Part shown: in pieces, positions 52,015 through 64,000 of the stretch
Numbering within the stretch: position 1 is the stretch's first letter
Layout of the letters: each line of letters opens with the position of its first letter
From: Sapria himalayana
Taxonomy: Eukaryota > Streptophyta > Magnoliopsida > Malpighiales > Rafflesiaceae
Assembly (NCBI GenBank): GCA_029783825.1
Contig: JAREIK010014517.1
Location: 263,791 to 327,790, forward strand
DNA length: 64,000 bases
Direction of reading: 5' to 3'
Translations under genes and position numbers: made by a program
Notes under the pieces: generated by a model
Told to the model about the DNA's origin: nothing
Database searches by the model: none
Seen by the model: only the letters and a program-made list of their open reading frames with translations

Positions 52015-52457
52015 CCATGTCATGCCTAGCCCGACATGGTTCAGTGAGGTCAGGACCGGCATAGGCCCCTGGCCCAAAATCCATCGGATTCGGCCAGGTT
52101 AGGCCCGGTTCGGGATAAGACAAAACCCTAATTTTTTTAAAAAAGTATGGATTCATGGCATGCCTCCATGCCACCGTCACCCTTTCATGGCTCAGCTAGC
52201 TTTGCCCATCAAGCATTGGTTTACCGTGACCACACATGGTGTGTGGTCACGTCTGACGTGCCCCTGAGCCATGCCCTCTTACAGTGCTTGGCACGGCATG
52301 TGGGCCGAATTCTCTCAGCCTGGGAGGGCATGACCGGTGCCAAGGGTATGCCCGGCACGGGTCCGAGCACGGCATTGTAGCATGCCTTGCCGGGCCAGGC
52401 ACAACCAAATCATGTTGTGCCTCATGTAGGGCCAGGCCGGCCTAGCCTATTTGACAC
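52015..52457. repeat. GC-rich dispersed repeat, unclassified
   Basis: GC-rich DNA with many GGCC/GCCGGGC-type words (CAGGTTAGGCCCGG, GCCGGGCCAGGC, GGCCAGGCCGGCCTAGCC), unlike anything else here. It begins exactly where the TNP1 frame of copy D breaks and ends in TTTGACACCTTTAATC, which runs into TATC array 3. It also contains a 12-bp perfect palindrome (52225-52251). It probably belongs to a short non-autonomous plant repeat. A 77-codon frame inside shows no family motif. Confidence 0.55.
52225..52251. repeat. 12-bp perfect inverted repeat with 3-nt spacer
   Basis: CGTGACCACACA (52225-52236), TGG, then TGTGTGGTCACG (52240-52251). It sits in the middle of the GC-rich repeat. Confidence 0.9.
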
Positions 52458-54207
52458 CTTTAATCTATCTATCTATATTTCTGTCAGTCTGTCTATCTAT
52501 TTATTTTTCTATCTATCTGCATATATATTTGTCAATATATCTATCTACCTATTAATGTTAATCTATTTATCTATATGTCTATCTATCTATCTATTTATCT
52601 TTATGTCTCTGTATTTCTCTATCTATTTGTCTATAAATGTGTTTATCATTCTTTATATCTATCCATATATCTATCTTGTAAACTATCTATTTATCTTTCT
52701 ATCTATCTCTCTAACATTTTATATGTATATCTATCTATCTATCTATCTTTGCCTCTATATATCTATCTTTCTATCTATCTATCTATCAATATGTTGGTCT
52801 AGATATCTATCTATCTATATGTGTGTTTATCTATCTATCTTTCCATCTATATATTTATATGTTTACCTATCTGTTAATCTTTTTGTCTATTTTTCTATCT
52901 ATATATTTATCCATCTATTTATTTATTTGTCTATCTATATGTCTATTTATCACATTATCAATCTTTCTATTTATCTTTCTATCTATCTATTTTGTCATGT
53001 ATCTTTCTATCTATCTATTTGTCTATCTATCTCACTATGTATATGTCTGTCTATCTATCTATCTATCTATTTATATATCAATATACCTATCAATCTATCT
53101 ATCTATCGCTATATCAATATGTCTATCAATCTATCTATCAATCTATTTATCAATTAGTCTATCAATATATCTATCAATGTGTATATAAATAAATCTCTTT
53201 ATATATCTATCATTTTGTCTATATATATATATATATATCTATCTATCTATAAAACTTTTTATTTGTATGTCAATCTACCTATATACCAATCTATCTATCA
53301 TTATATGTATCTATATGTCTATCTATATGGCTATCTATCTATCTATTTATTTATTGATTTATTTATATAGTTGTCTATCTATATATCTATTTGTCTAACT
53401 ATTTGTATATCAATCTATCTATCTATTTGTCTAACTATTTGTCTATCTATATGTCTATATATGTGTCTATCTTTTTATCTATATTCTATTTATATATTTT
53501 TCTATTAATCTATCTATTTATCTAGGTATCTATCTATCTATCTATCTATCTATATATTTATCTATATATCTATCTATCATTCAATATATCTACTTGTCTA
53601 TCTATTTGTCTATCTATTTGTCTATCTATTTTCCTATCTTTCAATTTATCTATGTGTCTATTTACTTGTCTAATAATCTATATATCTATCTATGTATCTA
53701 TATTTTTTTCTATCTGCCTATCTTTTTGTCTATCTATATGTTAATCAATCTATCAATCTATTTGTCTATAAATCTATCTATCTATCTATCTATCTATTTA
53801 TCTATCTACCTATCTGTCTATCTAGCTCTCTATCTATCTATCTATCTAACAATCTATCTATCTATCTATATAAATATGAATCTAAATATCATTCTATTTG
53901 TCTATCTATCTTTCAATCTAATTATCTATCTATTTGTCTATCAATTTGGCTATCTATCTATTAATCTATCTATCTATCTATCGATTAGTATATCTATCTA
54001 TCTATATATTTGTCTCTCTTTTTGTCTATTTATCTTTTATCTATCTATCTATGAATCAACGTACCTATCCATCAATCAATCTATCTTTTAGTCTATCTAT
54101 CTTTATATCTATATATCTATTTGCCTATCTATCTATCTATCTATCTATTTGTCTATCTATTTATCTATCTATCTGTCTGTCTGTCCATCTATCTATCTAT
54201 TTATCTG

Positions 54208-54238
<31 letters not shown>

Positions 54239-54363
54239 GTCTATCTATCTATCTACTTATTTATTTATCTATCTGTCTATTTATTATTTATTTATCTATC
54301 AGTCTATTTAGCTATCTATCTATCTGTCTATCTGTCTATCTATCTATTTGTCTATCTATCTGC

Positions 54364-54424
<61 letters not shown>

Positions 54425-56396
54425 GATCTATCAGTCTTTCTATTTATATATTTATCTATATGTTTATCTATCTATCACTTTATCTGTCTATGTATTTGGC
54501 TATCTATTTATCTATCTATCTATCTATCTATGTATTTATTTGTCTATCTAGCTACCTATCTATCTATCTATCTATAAATATATCACTATTTCTATCGACC
54601 GATCTAACTTTCTATCTATATGTTTATCTATCTATCTATCTATCTATCTGGCTATCTATCAGTCTATCTATTAGTCTATCTATCTATCTATCTATTTATT
54701 TATTTGTCTATTTTTTGTCTATCTATCTATCTTTCTGCATATTTCTGTATAAATCAATCTATCTATATATCTATTTATTTATCAATTTATATATATCTTT
54801 ATCTTTCTATCTAATAATCTTTTAAACTATCTATCTATCTATGTATCTATTAGTCGATATATGTCTAACTATCTTTCTATCTATCATTTTGTCTATCTTT
54901 TTGTCTATCGGTCAATAAATAATTCTATTAATCCGTCTATAAATTAGCCTATTAATCAATCAATCTATCTATCTATAAATCTTTCCATCAATCAATCTAT
55001 CTTTACATTTGTCTATCCATCTATCTCTCTACTTATCTATATATCTATCTAATTATATGTCTATCAATTTGTCTATCTACCTGTCTATCAAATAATCAAT
55101 TAATCTATCTATTAATTTATTTATAAATCTTTATATCATTCAATCATCTATGAATCTATATATCAATTTGTTTATCTATCTTTCTATGTAATGATCTATC
55201 GATCTATTTTCTATCTATCTATTTTCTATCTATCTATCTATCTTTCTATTTATCTATCTGTCAATCTTTTTATCTATATATTAATATATCTATCACTCTA
55301 TATTTCGGTCTATCTTTCTGTATATTTATCTGTGTATCTCTCTCTCTCTCTCTATTTCGATCTATCTGTCTATTTATTTGTATATCTATTTACCTATCTA
55401 TTTTTGTGTCAATCTATCTCATTATTTAATTATCTACCTATTTGTCTATCAATATGTCTATATATTTGTCTATCATCTATCTATCAATTTGTCTAGCAAT
55501 TTGTCTATAAATCTTTGTATTAATCTATCTATCTATCTATGTGGCATTCTATCTTTCTATATATATATATATGTACATCTATCTATCTATCTATCTATCT
55601 CATTGTCTATATATCTATCTACCTTTCTAACTATTTATCTATAAATTTGTCTATCAATCTATCAATGTATCTATGTATATATTTTTATCTATATATCAGC
55701 TCTATTTGTCTATATATTTATCTATCTATCTATCTATCTATCGACATATCTTTCTATCTAATTATCTATCTGTCTATTTATCTATATATCTATTTATCTA
55801 TCTTTCAATCTATATATCTTTATATTTGTCTATCTTATTATCTATATATAAGTTTATTTATCTATCTATCTATCAGTCTATTAATCTATCTATTTATCTA
55901 TCTTTGTATCTATCTATCTATCTAAATGTCTCCCTATCTATCTTTCTATCTATCAATTTATCATTCTATCTATATATCTATATATATCTTTATCTAATTG
56001 TCTAAAATGTGTATAACACTCTATCTATATATCTATTTATCTATCTTTCTATCTTTTTTAATTTAAAATCTATCTATAAATCTATATATCAATCTATCTA
56101 TCAATATGTCTATCAATCTTTAAATCAATCTATCTATTAATCTATCTATCTATCTATATATCTATCTATTTATCTATATGTTTATCAATATATTATTATA
56201 TCTGTCTGTCTGTCTATTTGTTTATCTATGTGTCTATCTATCTGTCTATCTATCTATTAATCTACCCGTCTATCTAATTGTATATCTATCTATCTATCTA
56301 TCTAGCTATCTATCTTTCTATCTATATATCTAACAATCTAATTGTTCATCTATCTTTCCTTTAATCTCTTTATCAATCAATCTATCAATCTATATA

Positions 56397-56441
<45 letters not shown>

Positions 56442-56591
56442 TTCTGATATCTATATAACTACCTATTTTTCTATCTATTTGTCTATTTAAGTGCCTATTT
56501 ATTTCTATATCCATCAATCTATTTATCTATCAGTCAATCAATAAATCAATCTAACTATCAATCAATCAATCTATCTATCTATTTATTTATC

Positions 56592-56622
<31 letters not shown>

Positions 56623-59053
56623 CTATATATATCTTTATCTCTCTATCTAATAATCTATCTAACTATCAAATTATCTATTTATCTATCTTTCTATCTATTT
56701 ATCTATCTATCTATCTATTTATCTATCTATCTATCTAAATATCTATATGTCTTTCTATCTGTCTATCTATTTCTCTATCTATCTTTTATTCTATATTTCT
56801 ATCAATCTGTCTATAAATCTCTTTATCAATCTATCAATCAAAATTTTTATTAATCTGTCAATCAATCAATCTATCTATCTACCAAACAATCAATCAATCA
56901 ATCTATCTATCTTTCCATATAATTTTCTACTTATCTATATGTCTATCAATCTCACTATTAAGCTATCTATTAATCTATTAATAATCAATCAATATATATA
57001 TATATCTATCATTCTATCAATTTCTTTATTAATATGTTTACTTATCACTATATATATCTATCATTCTATCAATCAATCTGTAAGTCTTTATATCTATCTA
57101 TCTATCTATCAATTTTTATATCTATCTATCAATCAATCAATCATTCATTCATTCTATCTGGCTGTCTATTTATCAATCAATCAATCAATCTATCTATCAC
57201 TTCTATCTATCTAACTATCTATATATCTCTCTATCTATCTTTTTGTTTGTTTATCTGTCTGTCAATCTGTATATTTATTTTACTATCTTTCTATAAATAA
57301 ATTTATTTTTTTGTCTATCTATCTATCTTTATATCGATATATCTTTCAATACGTATGTCTGTCTATCTATCTATCTATCTACCTATTTATCTATCTTTCA
57401 ATATATTGATCTTTTTTTATATCTTTATGTCTTTCTATTTGTCTATCTATCTATCTATCTATTTTTCTCTCTTTCTCTTTATCCATATATATATATATTT
57501 ATACGTCTATTTATTTGTCTATCTATCTATATATCTTTCTATCTTTCTATCTATCTATCTATATATTTGTCTTTTTATCTATATATCTATCTATCTATTT
57601 ATCTATCTGTATATCTATTTATCTATTTATATATCTTTCTATCTATCTATATTTCTAACAATCTCTCTGTAAATCTATCTATCAATCTATGTATCAATCT
57701 ATCTTTTAATCTATTTATCATTCTATCTATCTATTTGTCTTTCAATCTATCTACATATCTATCTGTCAATCTATCTGTCTACCTATCTATCTATTATTTG
57801 TCTATCTATCTGTTTATCTATTTGTCTATCATCAATCAATCTATCTATCTATTTATGTATTATCTATCTTTCTCTCTTTATCTATTTGTCTATTTATCTG
57901 TATATCTGTCTATCTATATATATTTCTATCAATCTAATATCTCTGTCTATTTATCTTTGTATCTATCTTTGTTTCTATCTGTCTATCTTTATGTCTATAT
58001 ATCTGTCTATCTACTAGTCTATCAATATGTTTATAAATTTATTTATCAATCAATCTATCATTCTATATTTCAATCTTTTTAAGAATCTATCTATATATCT
58101 ATCTATCTGTCTATCAATATGTCTATCTATCAAGCAATCTATCTATCTATCTTTCTATCTATTTATCTACTTATCTATTTATCAAATTGGCCTATCTATG
58201 TTTCTATCAATCTGTCGATCTATCTTCTAACTAATTATATATCTATATATCTATTTTTCTATCTATTTGTCTATCTATCTATATATCGATTTATCTATCA
58301 TTCTATTTCTCTATCTATCACTTTATATATATATATATCTATATCTATATTTCTATCTATCTGTCAATCATTCTATTTGTGTATCTATCTATCTATCTAT
58401 TTGTCTATCTATCAAGCATTCTATTATCAGTATATCTATCTTTCTATAAATTAGTCTATCTATCTGTCTATCTATGTGTCTGTCTATCCTTCTATCTATT
58501 TGTCCATCTATTTATCGATCAGTCTCTCTATTTATCTATTTATTTGTCTATCTATTTGTCTATCTTTCTATCTATCTGTCGATCTATTTGTCTATCTATC
58601 TGTATATTAAATTGTCTATCTGTCTATCTCTCTATTTATATATCTTTCTAACTATCTATCTATTTGTCTAACTATTTGTCTATCTTTCTGTCTATCTATA
58701 TGTCTATCTATCTTTTTATCTATTTGTCTATCTATCTATTGACCTATCTATCAACCTATTTATTTGGTCTATATATATGTCTATCTATCTTTCTATCTTT
58801 CTATCTTTCAATTTGTCTATCTATCTATCTAACTAACTATCTATCTTCTATCTATTTGTATTTCTATCTATCTATGTGTCTATCTATCTTTCTATCAATC
58901 AACTATCTATCTGTTTATTAATCTGTCTATCAATCTATCAATCAATCAATCTACCTATCTATATGTCTATCTATCTAACTTTCAATCATTCAATCAATCA
59001 ATCTATTTTTTTATCTATCAATGTATTTGTCTATTTGTTTATATAGCTATATG
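52458..59053 (-). repeat. TATC array 3 (GATA on the - strand), ~6.6 kb
   Basis: Degenerate TATC/TGTC/AATC tetranucleotides on the + strand, opposite to arrays 1 and 2. A nearly pure (CTAT)n run lies at about 54362-54425 and a (TA)n run at about 56397-56438. Overlapping long open frames on the + strand (Tyr-Leu-Ser-Ile and Ser-Ile-Tyr-Leu, up to 256 codons) are compositional. The array stops exactly at the left terminus of CACTA copy F. Confidence 0.93.
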
Positions 59054-61640
59054 CACTACAAGAAAATATCGATTTAGCTATGGAAATTTTGCTAGGGCTA
59101 AAATCCCAAACTAATTAGCGAGGGATTAACTAGGGAATAACAAAGAATTTTTGATTTTTCATTAAATTAAAATTTTGCAATAGATTAGTGACGGAGTAGT
59201 GCTGGAAAAGGTCGATTGAAAATATTTTGTTCCTAATATTTTCGTAGATTTCTACACAAAAAAAAGTCGAGAATTTAGTGATGGATTTTGTGCTGGTATA
59301 TTTCTAGCTAATTAGATCGAGACAAAATCCATCATAAAATAAGTATCTGAATTTTTTTTACTTTTTATATTTTATTGCAAGTGATTATTTCTTTAATTTT
59401 ATTTTTCACAAAATATATCCATTTAGTTAGAGATTTTCCCTAACTATTTGGGCTGTGGATAATTTTCATCACTATTTAATGATTTAATTTTTTTATATGT
59501 TATTTGTATTAATATTTAATTTAATTTGTATATTAAAGGTACATATTCAATGGTCTATTGATGAGCGATGATTGAAATACACATTCTACTCTTATATTTA
59601 TAAAAACATGTTATTATAAACAAATAATTTAAAAAATATGTAAATATAAAAAATTTAATATTAATAATGACTACAATAACTATTAATAAAGGCACCAATA
59701 ACTATTAATAAAGAATACAATAACATTAAATTATTAATTCTATAATTTTTAAAATTTTTAAAGATATTTAAAAAATAAATGAACATATATTAAAATTTCT
59801 ACTAATAAAAGATTAAATAATTCATTGTATATTAAAATATAATAATTAACAAAAAAACTAGTAAATATTAATATTATTTTAACTATAAGAAATAGTTTTA
59901 CGCCTGAATGAATTTTTTTAAAAAATAATTACTAAAAAATTTTAAAATATTAAATTATAAAAAAAATTACTAAATTTTCATAATATTTAAATAAAAATAA
60001 ATTAATATTTAAAAATAAATTTAGAGATATTAACCCCTATTGAAATTTATAAGAACTATATAATCGAGTTAAATTTATCTCAAAAGTACCCCCTAATTTG
60101 AGATGATCTATAGAGCCAAAAATATGTTTTTATCTCTAAAGATCACTAGGACTAGGTACAGAAATGTCTTGCCACACAGGAGGGTCAAAGTCGAGCATTG
60201 AGCATGATCGAAATTTGGTACAATTTTTAAATTTAAAACATTTATATATTTAGTGGTTATCCTAATAGTCTAAATAAATCAAATCTGTGAATGGTTTTAT
60301 TTAATTTTGTTAAAATTTTTTAACATTTGTTATTTTTTAACTTAATAAATACATACTATAGGCTGGAGAATTGGTTCGTGATCCCAATTATTATGAGATT
60401 TTCAGGAAGATGCATGTAAAGAAAGAGGATTATCAATTTGTTGACAAAAAGTATCAGATGATTACTGTAAGAATCTATTATATTAATAAAATTTTATTAT
60501 ACTATAGTAAATTTTGAAAGTTGTTTAGAATACAAAACATTAAATTTATTTTATGTCTATCTCGAATAGCATTTTTTTCTATTTTATCACAAAAATTAAT
60601 GGAGGAATGTGTGACAGTTGCTTCTCAACAAGTTATGGGTTCTATGGATCTTCAACCAATTGACTATGATCCTATCTATTTGGAGACCATAGAAGGTCAT
60701 AAGAAGTAGTGAGTGTAAGACATTGGCTTGAAGTGACTGGCATTTTGTTGTAGTAGTCATGCTTCTAATTTATCTATCACAACAATGGTGGATGAGGTGG
60801 TCGAACAACAAGTAATAGAAACATATAAAGTTTTGAAGTTATGGAGACTAAAATAAAAGAGAAGGATGAGCAGATATCTCATTTGAAGGAAGAAATGTAG
60901 GAAATAAATAAGATATATTTGAGCAGACTAGACATTCGAAGGAAGAAATGCAAGAAATTAAAAAAATGAATGATGACATGAAAGAAATGAATGATGAGAT
61001 GAAAGAAATTAAGAATATAATGCAACAGTAGATGTACTATATGGAATGACAGTTATTGGCATTGATGTGACATATACCATTTCAAGATCCAACAGCAAAC
61101 TATGTAGGAGAGGCTAGCACAAATGCACCAACTAATAATGATGATAATTTTGTATCAGTATTAATTTGAATTATTTTTGATTTTTGTCTATGTATAGCTA
61201 AACAAGATAAGATTTTTTTGGAGGAATCATTTTTCTTTATTCTGGTTTTGTTTTTTGCTTTGCTGATTAACCTAATCATGAATCTTTGTAGGACATTTGA
61301 TGTGAGAGGCATAAAAAAATTATTATTCAAAGCCTTTAGACATTGCCACAGTCCTTCCTATGGATGGGTCACATCTTTATCGATCTCAGTAGGATCAAGA
61401 AGGCTAAGCTTCTATTATCTTTAATATTACCGAAATATTTTATTTTTGCACACACACACTCTCTCTCTAACATCATTGCTGGCCATCTTTTAGATATTTG
61501 TTGAAGTTGTATGACTATCAACTCAGATTCGTGTTTTTTAATGTCTAAAATTACTATTTTTATATATCTATGAATATGTTTGTGTTACCCAAATATTTTT
61601 GGAAGAGGTTTTAGCTTATTATAGGTATAAAAAGGCTTGG
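59054..61640 (+). mobile_element. CACTA copy F: canonical left terminus plus TNP1 remnant, internally deleted
   Basis: CACTACAAGAAAATATC starts at 59054, the best-preserved terminus in the window. The left arm (59054 to about 60135) matches copies C and D and has AACTAATTAGCGAGGGATTA. It then jumps directly to the second half of TNP1, so TNP2 and the first half of TNP1 are deleted. Homology to other copies continues through the unit leader (about 61500-61635, TTGTTGAAGTTGTATGAC and TTATTATAGGTAT). It stops where the GC block should begin. Confidence 0.8.
60140..61140 (+). pseudogene. TNP1 / Transposase_24-like gene, 3' part only (copy F)
   Basis: Begins within the exon with CHTGGSKSSIEHDRNLV-like codons. 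The exon 60363-60469 encodes AGELVRDPNYYEIFRKMH and VDKKYQMIT, flanked by AG and GT. The next part (60597-60709) encodes MEECVTVASQQVMGSMDLQ then IDYDPIYLETIEGHKK and a stop. The coiled-coil tail (60840-61030) has KEKDEQISHLKEEM and repeated MKEMNDEMKE units, interrupted by stops. It ends near 61130 with the conserved GEAST segment. No start or first exons, so it cannot be functional. Confidence 0.7.
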
Positions 61641-61864
61641 TTTATCCTCAAGGTGCTAGGAATAGCACGTTGGCTTCTGAAGTTGTGAGATGAACACAAA
61701 ATTCTAGTCACACGTAGATATAGATTTGTTCTTGACACTCTTATTTCGTGCAGATCTACATTGTCACTATTTAGATCTATGACTACTTTTTATTGGTCAT
61801 TGGTAGAATTAAACTATTGAATTGTTAATTTTTATAATAATTGCTAATGAAATTCAATTAAAAT
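61641..61864. other. Unassigned sequence beyond the copy F homology
   Basis: Sequence unrelated to other copies starts within the unit leader, near 61635. There is no gene in this stretch. A run of 17 C follows at 61888-61904. Confidence 0.45.
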
Positions 61865-62324
61865 GTGTTCATTTGGCTTGTTCTCCTCCCCCCCCCCCCC
61901 CCCCTCTGCATGTTTAGTAGCGTAAGGGATGACTACGAGCAGAACATGAAGAACATGGCTATCAATGGGGGTTGTGGTGGGTGCAAATCCACATGCTACA
62001 CAACTAGCACATCGATGTATCCCCTACCGATGAGCATGAAAAGAAGAGGAGTGAGAATAGTTAGGAGGAAGGTGAGTCAAGATGCCTTTCTTTATAAGTT
62101 TGCAAATTTTGTAGCCATTTGCTTTTTTTTAATATTTGGAAGATAAAACATCTAATTTTTGACATTTGTTCGTCTTATTTTCTTTGCATGGTATTGCCTT
62201 TATGGAGTGCATATTGATTTGTTCTGTAGTTACCTTGATGCATACAATGAAGTGATGACCCTTACTTCGAACCAAGTGAGGAAGCAATATGGCAGCAGAA
62301 GCTACATGGTTGATGGACTAATAC
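61865..62324 (+). CDS. Possible gene fragment of unknown function
   Basis: A 93-codon frame (61865-62146) has normal composition: MFSSVRDDYEQNMKNM, then NGGCGGCKSTCYTT and KRRGVRIVRRK. The codons for RRK are followed by GTGAGT (about 62070), a perfect splice-donor match. Downstream, CTGTAG at about 62225 precedes a second open stretch (YLDAYNEVMTLTSNQVRKQY, then SYMVDGLIQ and a stop at about 62330). The two pieces are not in matching phase if spliced there. I do not recognise a family. It could be an exon pair of a decayed gene or of a retroelement; support is weak. Confidence 0.2.
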
Positions 62325-62658
62325 AATGAAGCTAAGCAATCAAAATCATTGGTGTAAGCACATGGAGAGGGGAAGAAACATTATAAAAAAAAACCACATG
62401 GAGCATGGTGCCACAGTGGGTGGCTGGGCAAAGCTACCCCTTTATAGGCCTTGGGAGCAGAAGAGTTCTTGCTGTGGAGAGGGAATGTGTGAACTTTGAT
62501 GCGCCAAGCCTAGCTCGTTGCTTGTCTTCCAAGTTTTCCACTAAGAGTTTTTAGAAATAATTTCAAAATTTAAATAATATTTGCATTTCTTATTAATGTT
62601 GATAGTGATGTTTTGTGTCTTCTTTGTGAAGTATAAATGGGATAATACTTTACCTGCT
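62325..62658. other. No gene seen
   Basis: Mixed composition sequence with no recognisable gene, repeat or element boundary. Confidence 0.45.
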
Positions 62659-62727
62659 ATTCTATATCTATATCTATACCCGCTATTCTATATCTATATC
62701 TATACCCGCTGTTCTATATCTATATAA
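62659..62727 (+). repeat. 26-bp tandem repeat, about 2.7 copies
   Basis: Copies at 62659-62684 and 62685-62710 are identical (ATTCTATATCTATATC then TATACCCGCT). A partial third copy with one change follows. Confidence 0.9.
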
Positions 62728-62734
62728 GACATCA

Positions 62735-62872
62735 ATATATATTACAGTGTATATGTGTATATACTATAGTATATATGTACATATATACTATAATATATTG
62801 TACATATATACTTAGTATGTGTACATATATGCTATAATATTATATGTACATATATACTATATATAACTATCT
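62735..62872. repeat. Palindromic TATGTACATATA-type array
   Basis: GTACATATATACTATA and TATATGTAC motifs recur every 20-30 bp. The same motif type flanks the GC blocks of CACTA copies A and B (for example about 7036-7200 and 12480-12610), so this may be a detached remnant of that unit. Confidence 0.55.
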
Positions 62873-62875
62873 TAT

Positions 62876-63177
62876 TGATGAGCACGATGTTTGTGATATT
62901 GCTTATGTTTTGTTGGGTGTCATGTTCTCTGCTTTATCAATTGATACATTGTTCTATTGATAGCTTTTCGGAGGAAGAATTAGCATGTCTTACACATTGA
63001 GGCATGCCTAGCACATAGAGGTACACTTCGAGAGTATAATAAAAATTATTCATCCAGTGAGTTGCCCTAATAAAAATAACATGTTATATAAGAGCATTGT
63101 TTGTATGAAGTTATTCAACAAGTGTATTACATTTATTTTATGGTGTGTGATTTAATGTTTTACATGGTATCAAAAGC
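62876..63177 (+). mobile_element. Possible LTR end with tRNA-Met-type primer-binding site
   Basis: TGGTATCAAAAGC at 63165-63177 resembles TGGTATCAGAGC, the primer-binding site complementary to initiator tRNA-Met used by many plant Copia elements. It directly follows a CA dinucleotide (63163-63164), as at an LTR end. TATATAAG at about 63086-63093 could be the LTR TATA box. The LTR start is uncertain and no gag-pol sequence is visible downstream, so this may be a remnant or coincidence. Confidence 0.35.
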
Positions 63178-64000
63178 GGACCCCAGGGAAAGCTAAACTC
63201 TAGGGGAGTGTGTGTTGGAAAGAGCTGTAAACCCCTAGAAGGAGTGCACCCACTATGCACTAGCTACCAAGATTACTCATGCATTGTGTGCTATGCAAAT
63301 CTTTGCATGCTCATTGTATGTTATCAAAACCATCGCACTCCCACTGTGTGTTATTGAAATCATTGCTCACAAGGTTTAAGCTTCGATTCCAACTACATCA
63401 ATGCCATATGTGACCCATAGGGGTGGATGTTACTGATCTGAATTTTATGAGCCGGATCAGATGCTCTACGACCTCAAATACAAGCAAGAGGCAAGATGTT
63501 GATTTCTCAATGAGTTCGTAACAGGCTTGGCATAGCATTGAGCTGTGAAAGTTTTTGTTTTTTTTGTTTTTAATTTGATTTGGTTGCTTAGATAGGGCAT
63601 ATATCATTCTTATCAAGGTGAACCCGATTACATCTTGACAAATTGAATGCATTGAAATTGTGAAGTTGTGCAGAGAAGCTGGATGGGCTATTATAATGGA
63701 AATGGAGTGCATGTAAGACATCTACTCGAACATAATGATAGGTGATTTGACAAGCACCATGAAGAAGTATATTTTGTATTCGTGTTGATTGAACTCATGG
63801 TCTTATGGTCTGAGTAATGTTTGTTCAAACTAGTATGAGATAAGATTTCATTGATGATGATAATGAGAGGTTAAAAAAATTTCTATGAAGTAGTAATCAA
63901 GTTTTATTGTTTGATACATTTTTTTGTTACACGAGATATTCATAGATTTTTTGCTTTCATGAATGATATTAATACTAGCATTTTAATTCTCATGCATCAA
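63178..64000. other. Right edge, no gene supported
   Basis: The first ~200 bp after the putative primer-binding site repeat CACTATGCACTAG, GCATTGTGTGCTATG and CATTGTATGTTATC loosely (about 63250-63360). The rest is ordinary AT-rich DNA. A 107-codon - strand frame (63398-63721) and a short + strand frame ending EIVKLCREAGWAIIM have no recognised family. Confidence 0.4.

Noticed and set aside
52458..59053. Long + strand frames up to 256 codons with Ser/Ile/Tyr/Leu repeats
   Set aside because: Same compositional artefact in the inverted array.
63398..63721. 107-codon - strand frame near the right edge
   Set aside because: No recognisable domain, poor codon regularity and no supporting signals; not distinguishable from chance.

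Overview
The window looks like nuclear heterochromatin from a flowering plant, probably a monocot; I cannot name the species. It is AT-rich, has no intact host gene that I can support, and consists almost entirely of decayed CACTA (En/Spm-type) DNA transposons and very long degenerate GATA/TATC tetranucleotide arrays. There are no rRNA, tRNA, CRISPR or prokaryotic features.

Layout. (1) 1-10463: CACTA copy A on the + strand, cut by the window start. It has a broken TNP2-type transposase, a broken TNP1/Transposase_24-type gene, three tandem ~1.1 kb units each with a G-rich GCA/GTG triplet block, and a right terminal repeat. (2) 10464-11900: spacer. (3) 11905-22824: CACTA copy B on the - strand, tail to tail with A and with the same organisation. 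Its TNP2 has lost its core in frame; a regular 50-bp subterminal array and the left terminus are kept. (4) 22835-24048: a block duplicated at 33066-33760, then GATA array 1 (24049-25213). (5) 25240-34470: left arm of copy C, an inverted piece with a ~550-bp AT-rich tandem repeat, an LTR-like stretch, 9-bp and 80-bp tandem repeats, two blocks paralogous to the flanks of B, and an isolated TNP2-core fragment (E). (6) 34478-45806: GATA array 2, over 11 kb, interrupted by a ~540-bp promoter-like GC-richer island. (7) 45807-52014: CACTA copy D, with left terminus, AT-rich tandem repeat, TNP2 tail and TNP1. It is broken by a GC-rich dispersed repeat (52015-52457). (8) 52458-59053: TATC array 3, opposite in orientation to arrays 1 and 2. 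(9) 59054-61640: CACTA copy F, with the canonical CACTACAAGAAAA terminus and a TNP1 remnant. (10) 61641-64000: less repetitive DNA with small tandem repeats, a possible gene fragment and a possible LTR/primer-binding site.

How the parts relate. A, B, C, D, E and F belong to one CACTA family, judged by terminal sequence, subterminal motifs and colinear transposase fragments. In an intact element TNP2 would be the catalytic transposase and TNP1 the accessory terminus-binding protein. Here every copy has stops, frameshifts or deletions, so none looks autonomous. The long tail-to-tail A/B pair could give hairpin transcripts and small RNAs. The GATA arrays end at or very near CACTA left termini in three places. 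I found no convincing novel host gene system; the unusual content is structural.
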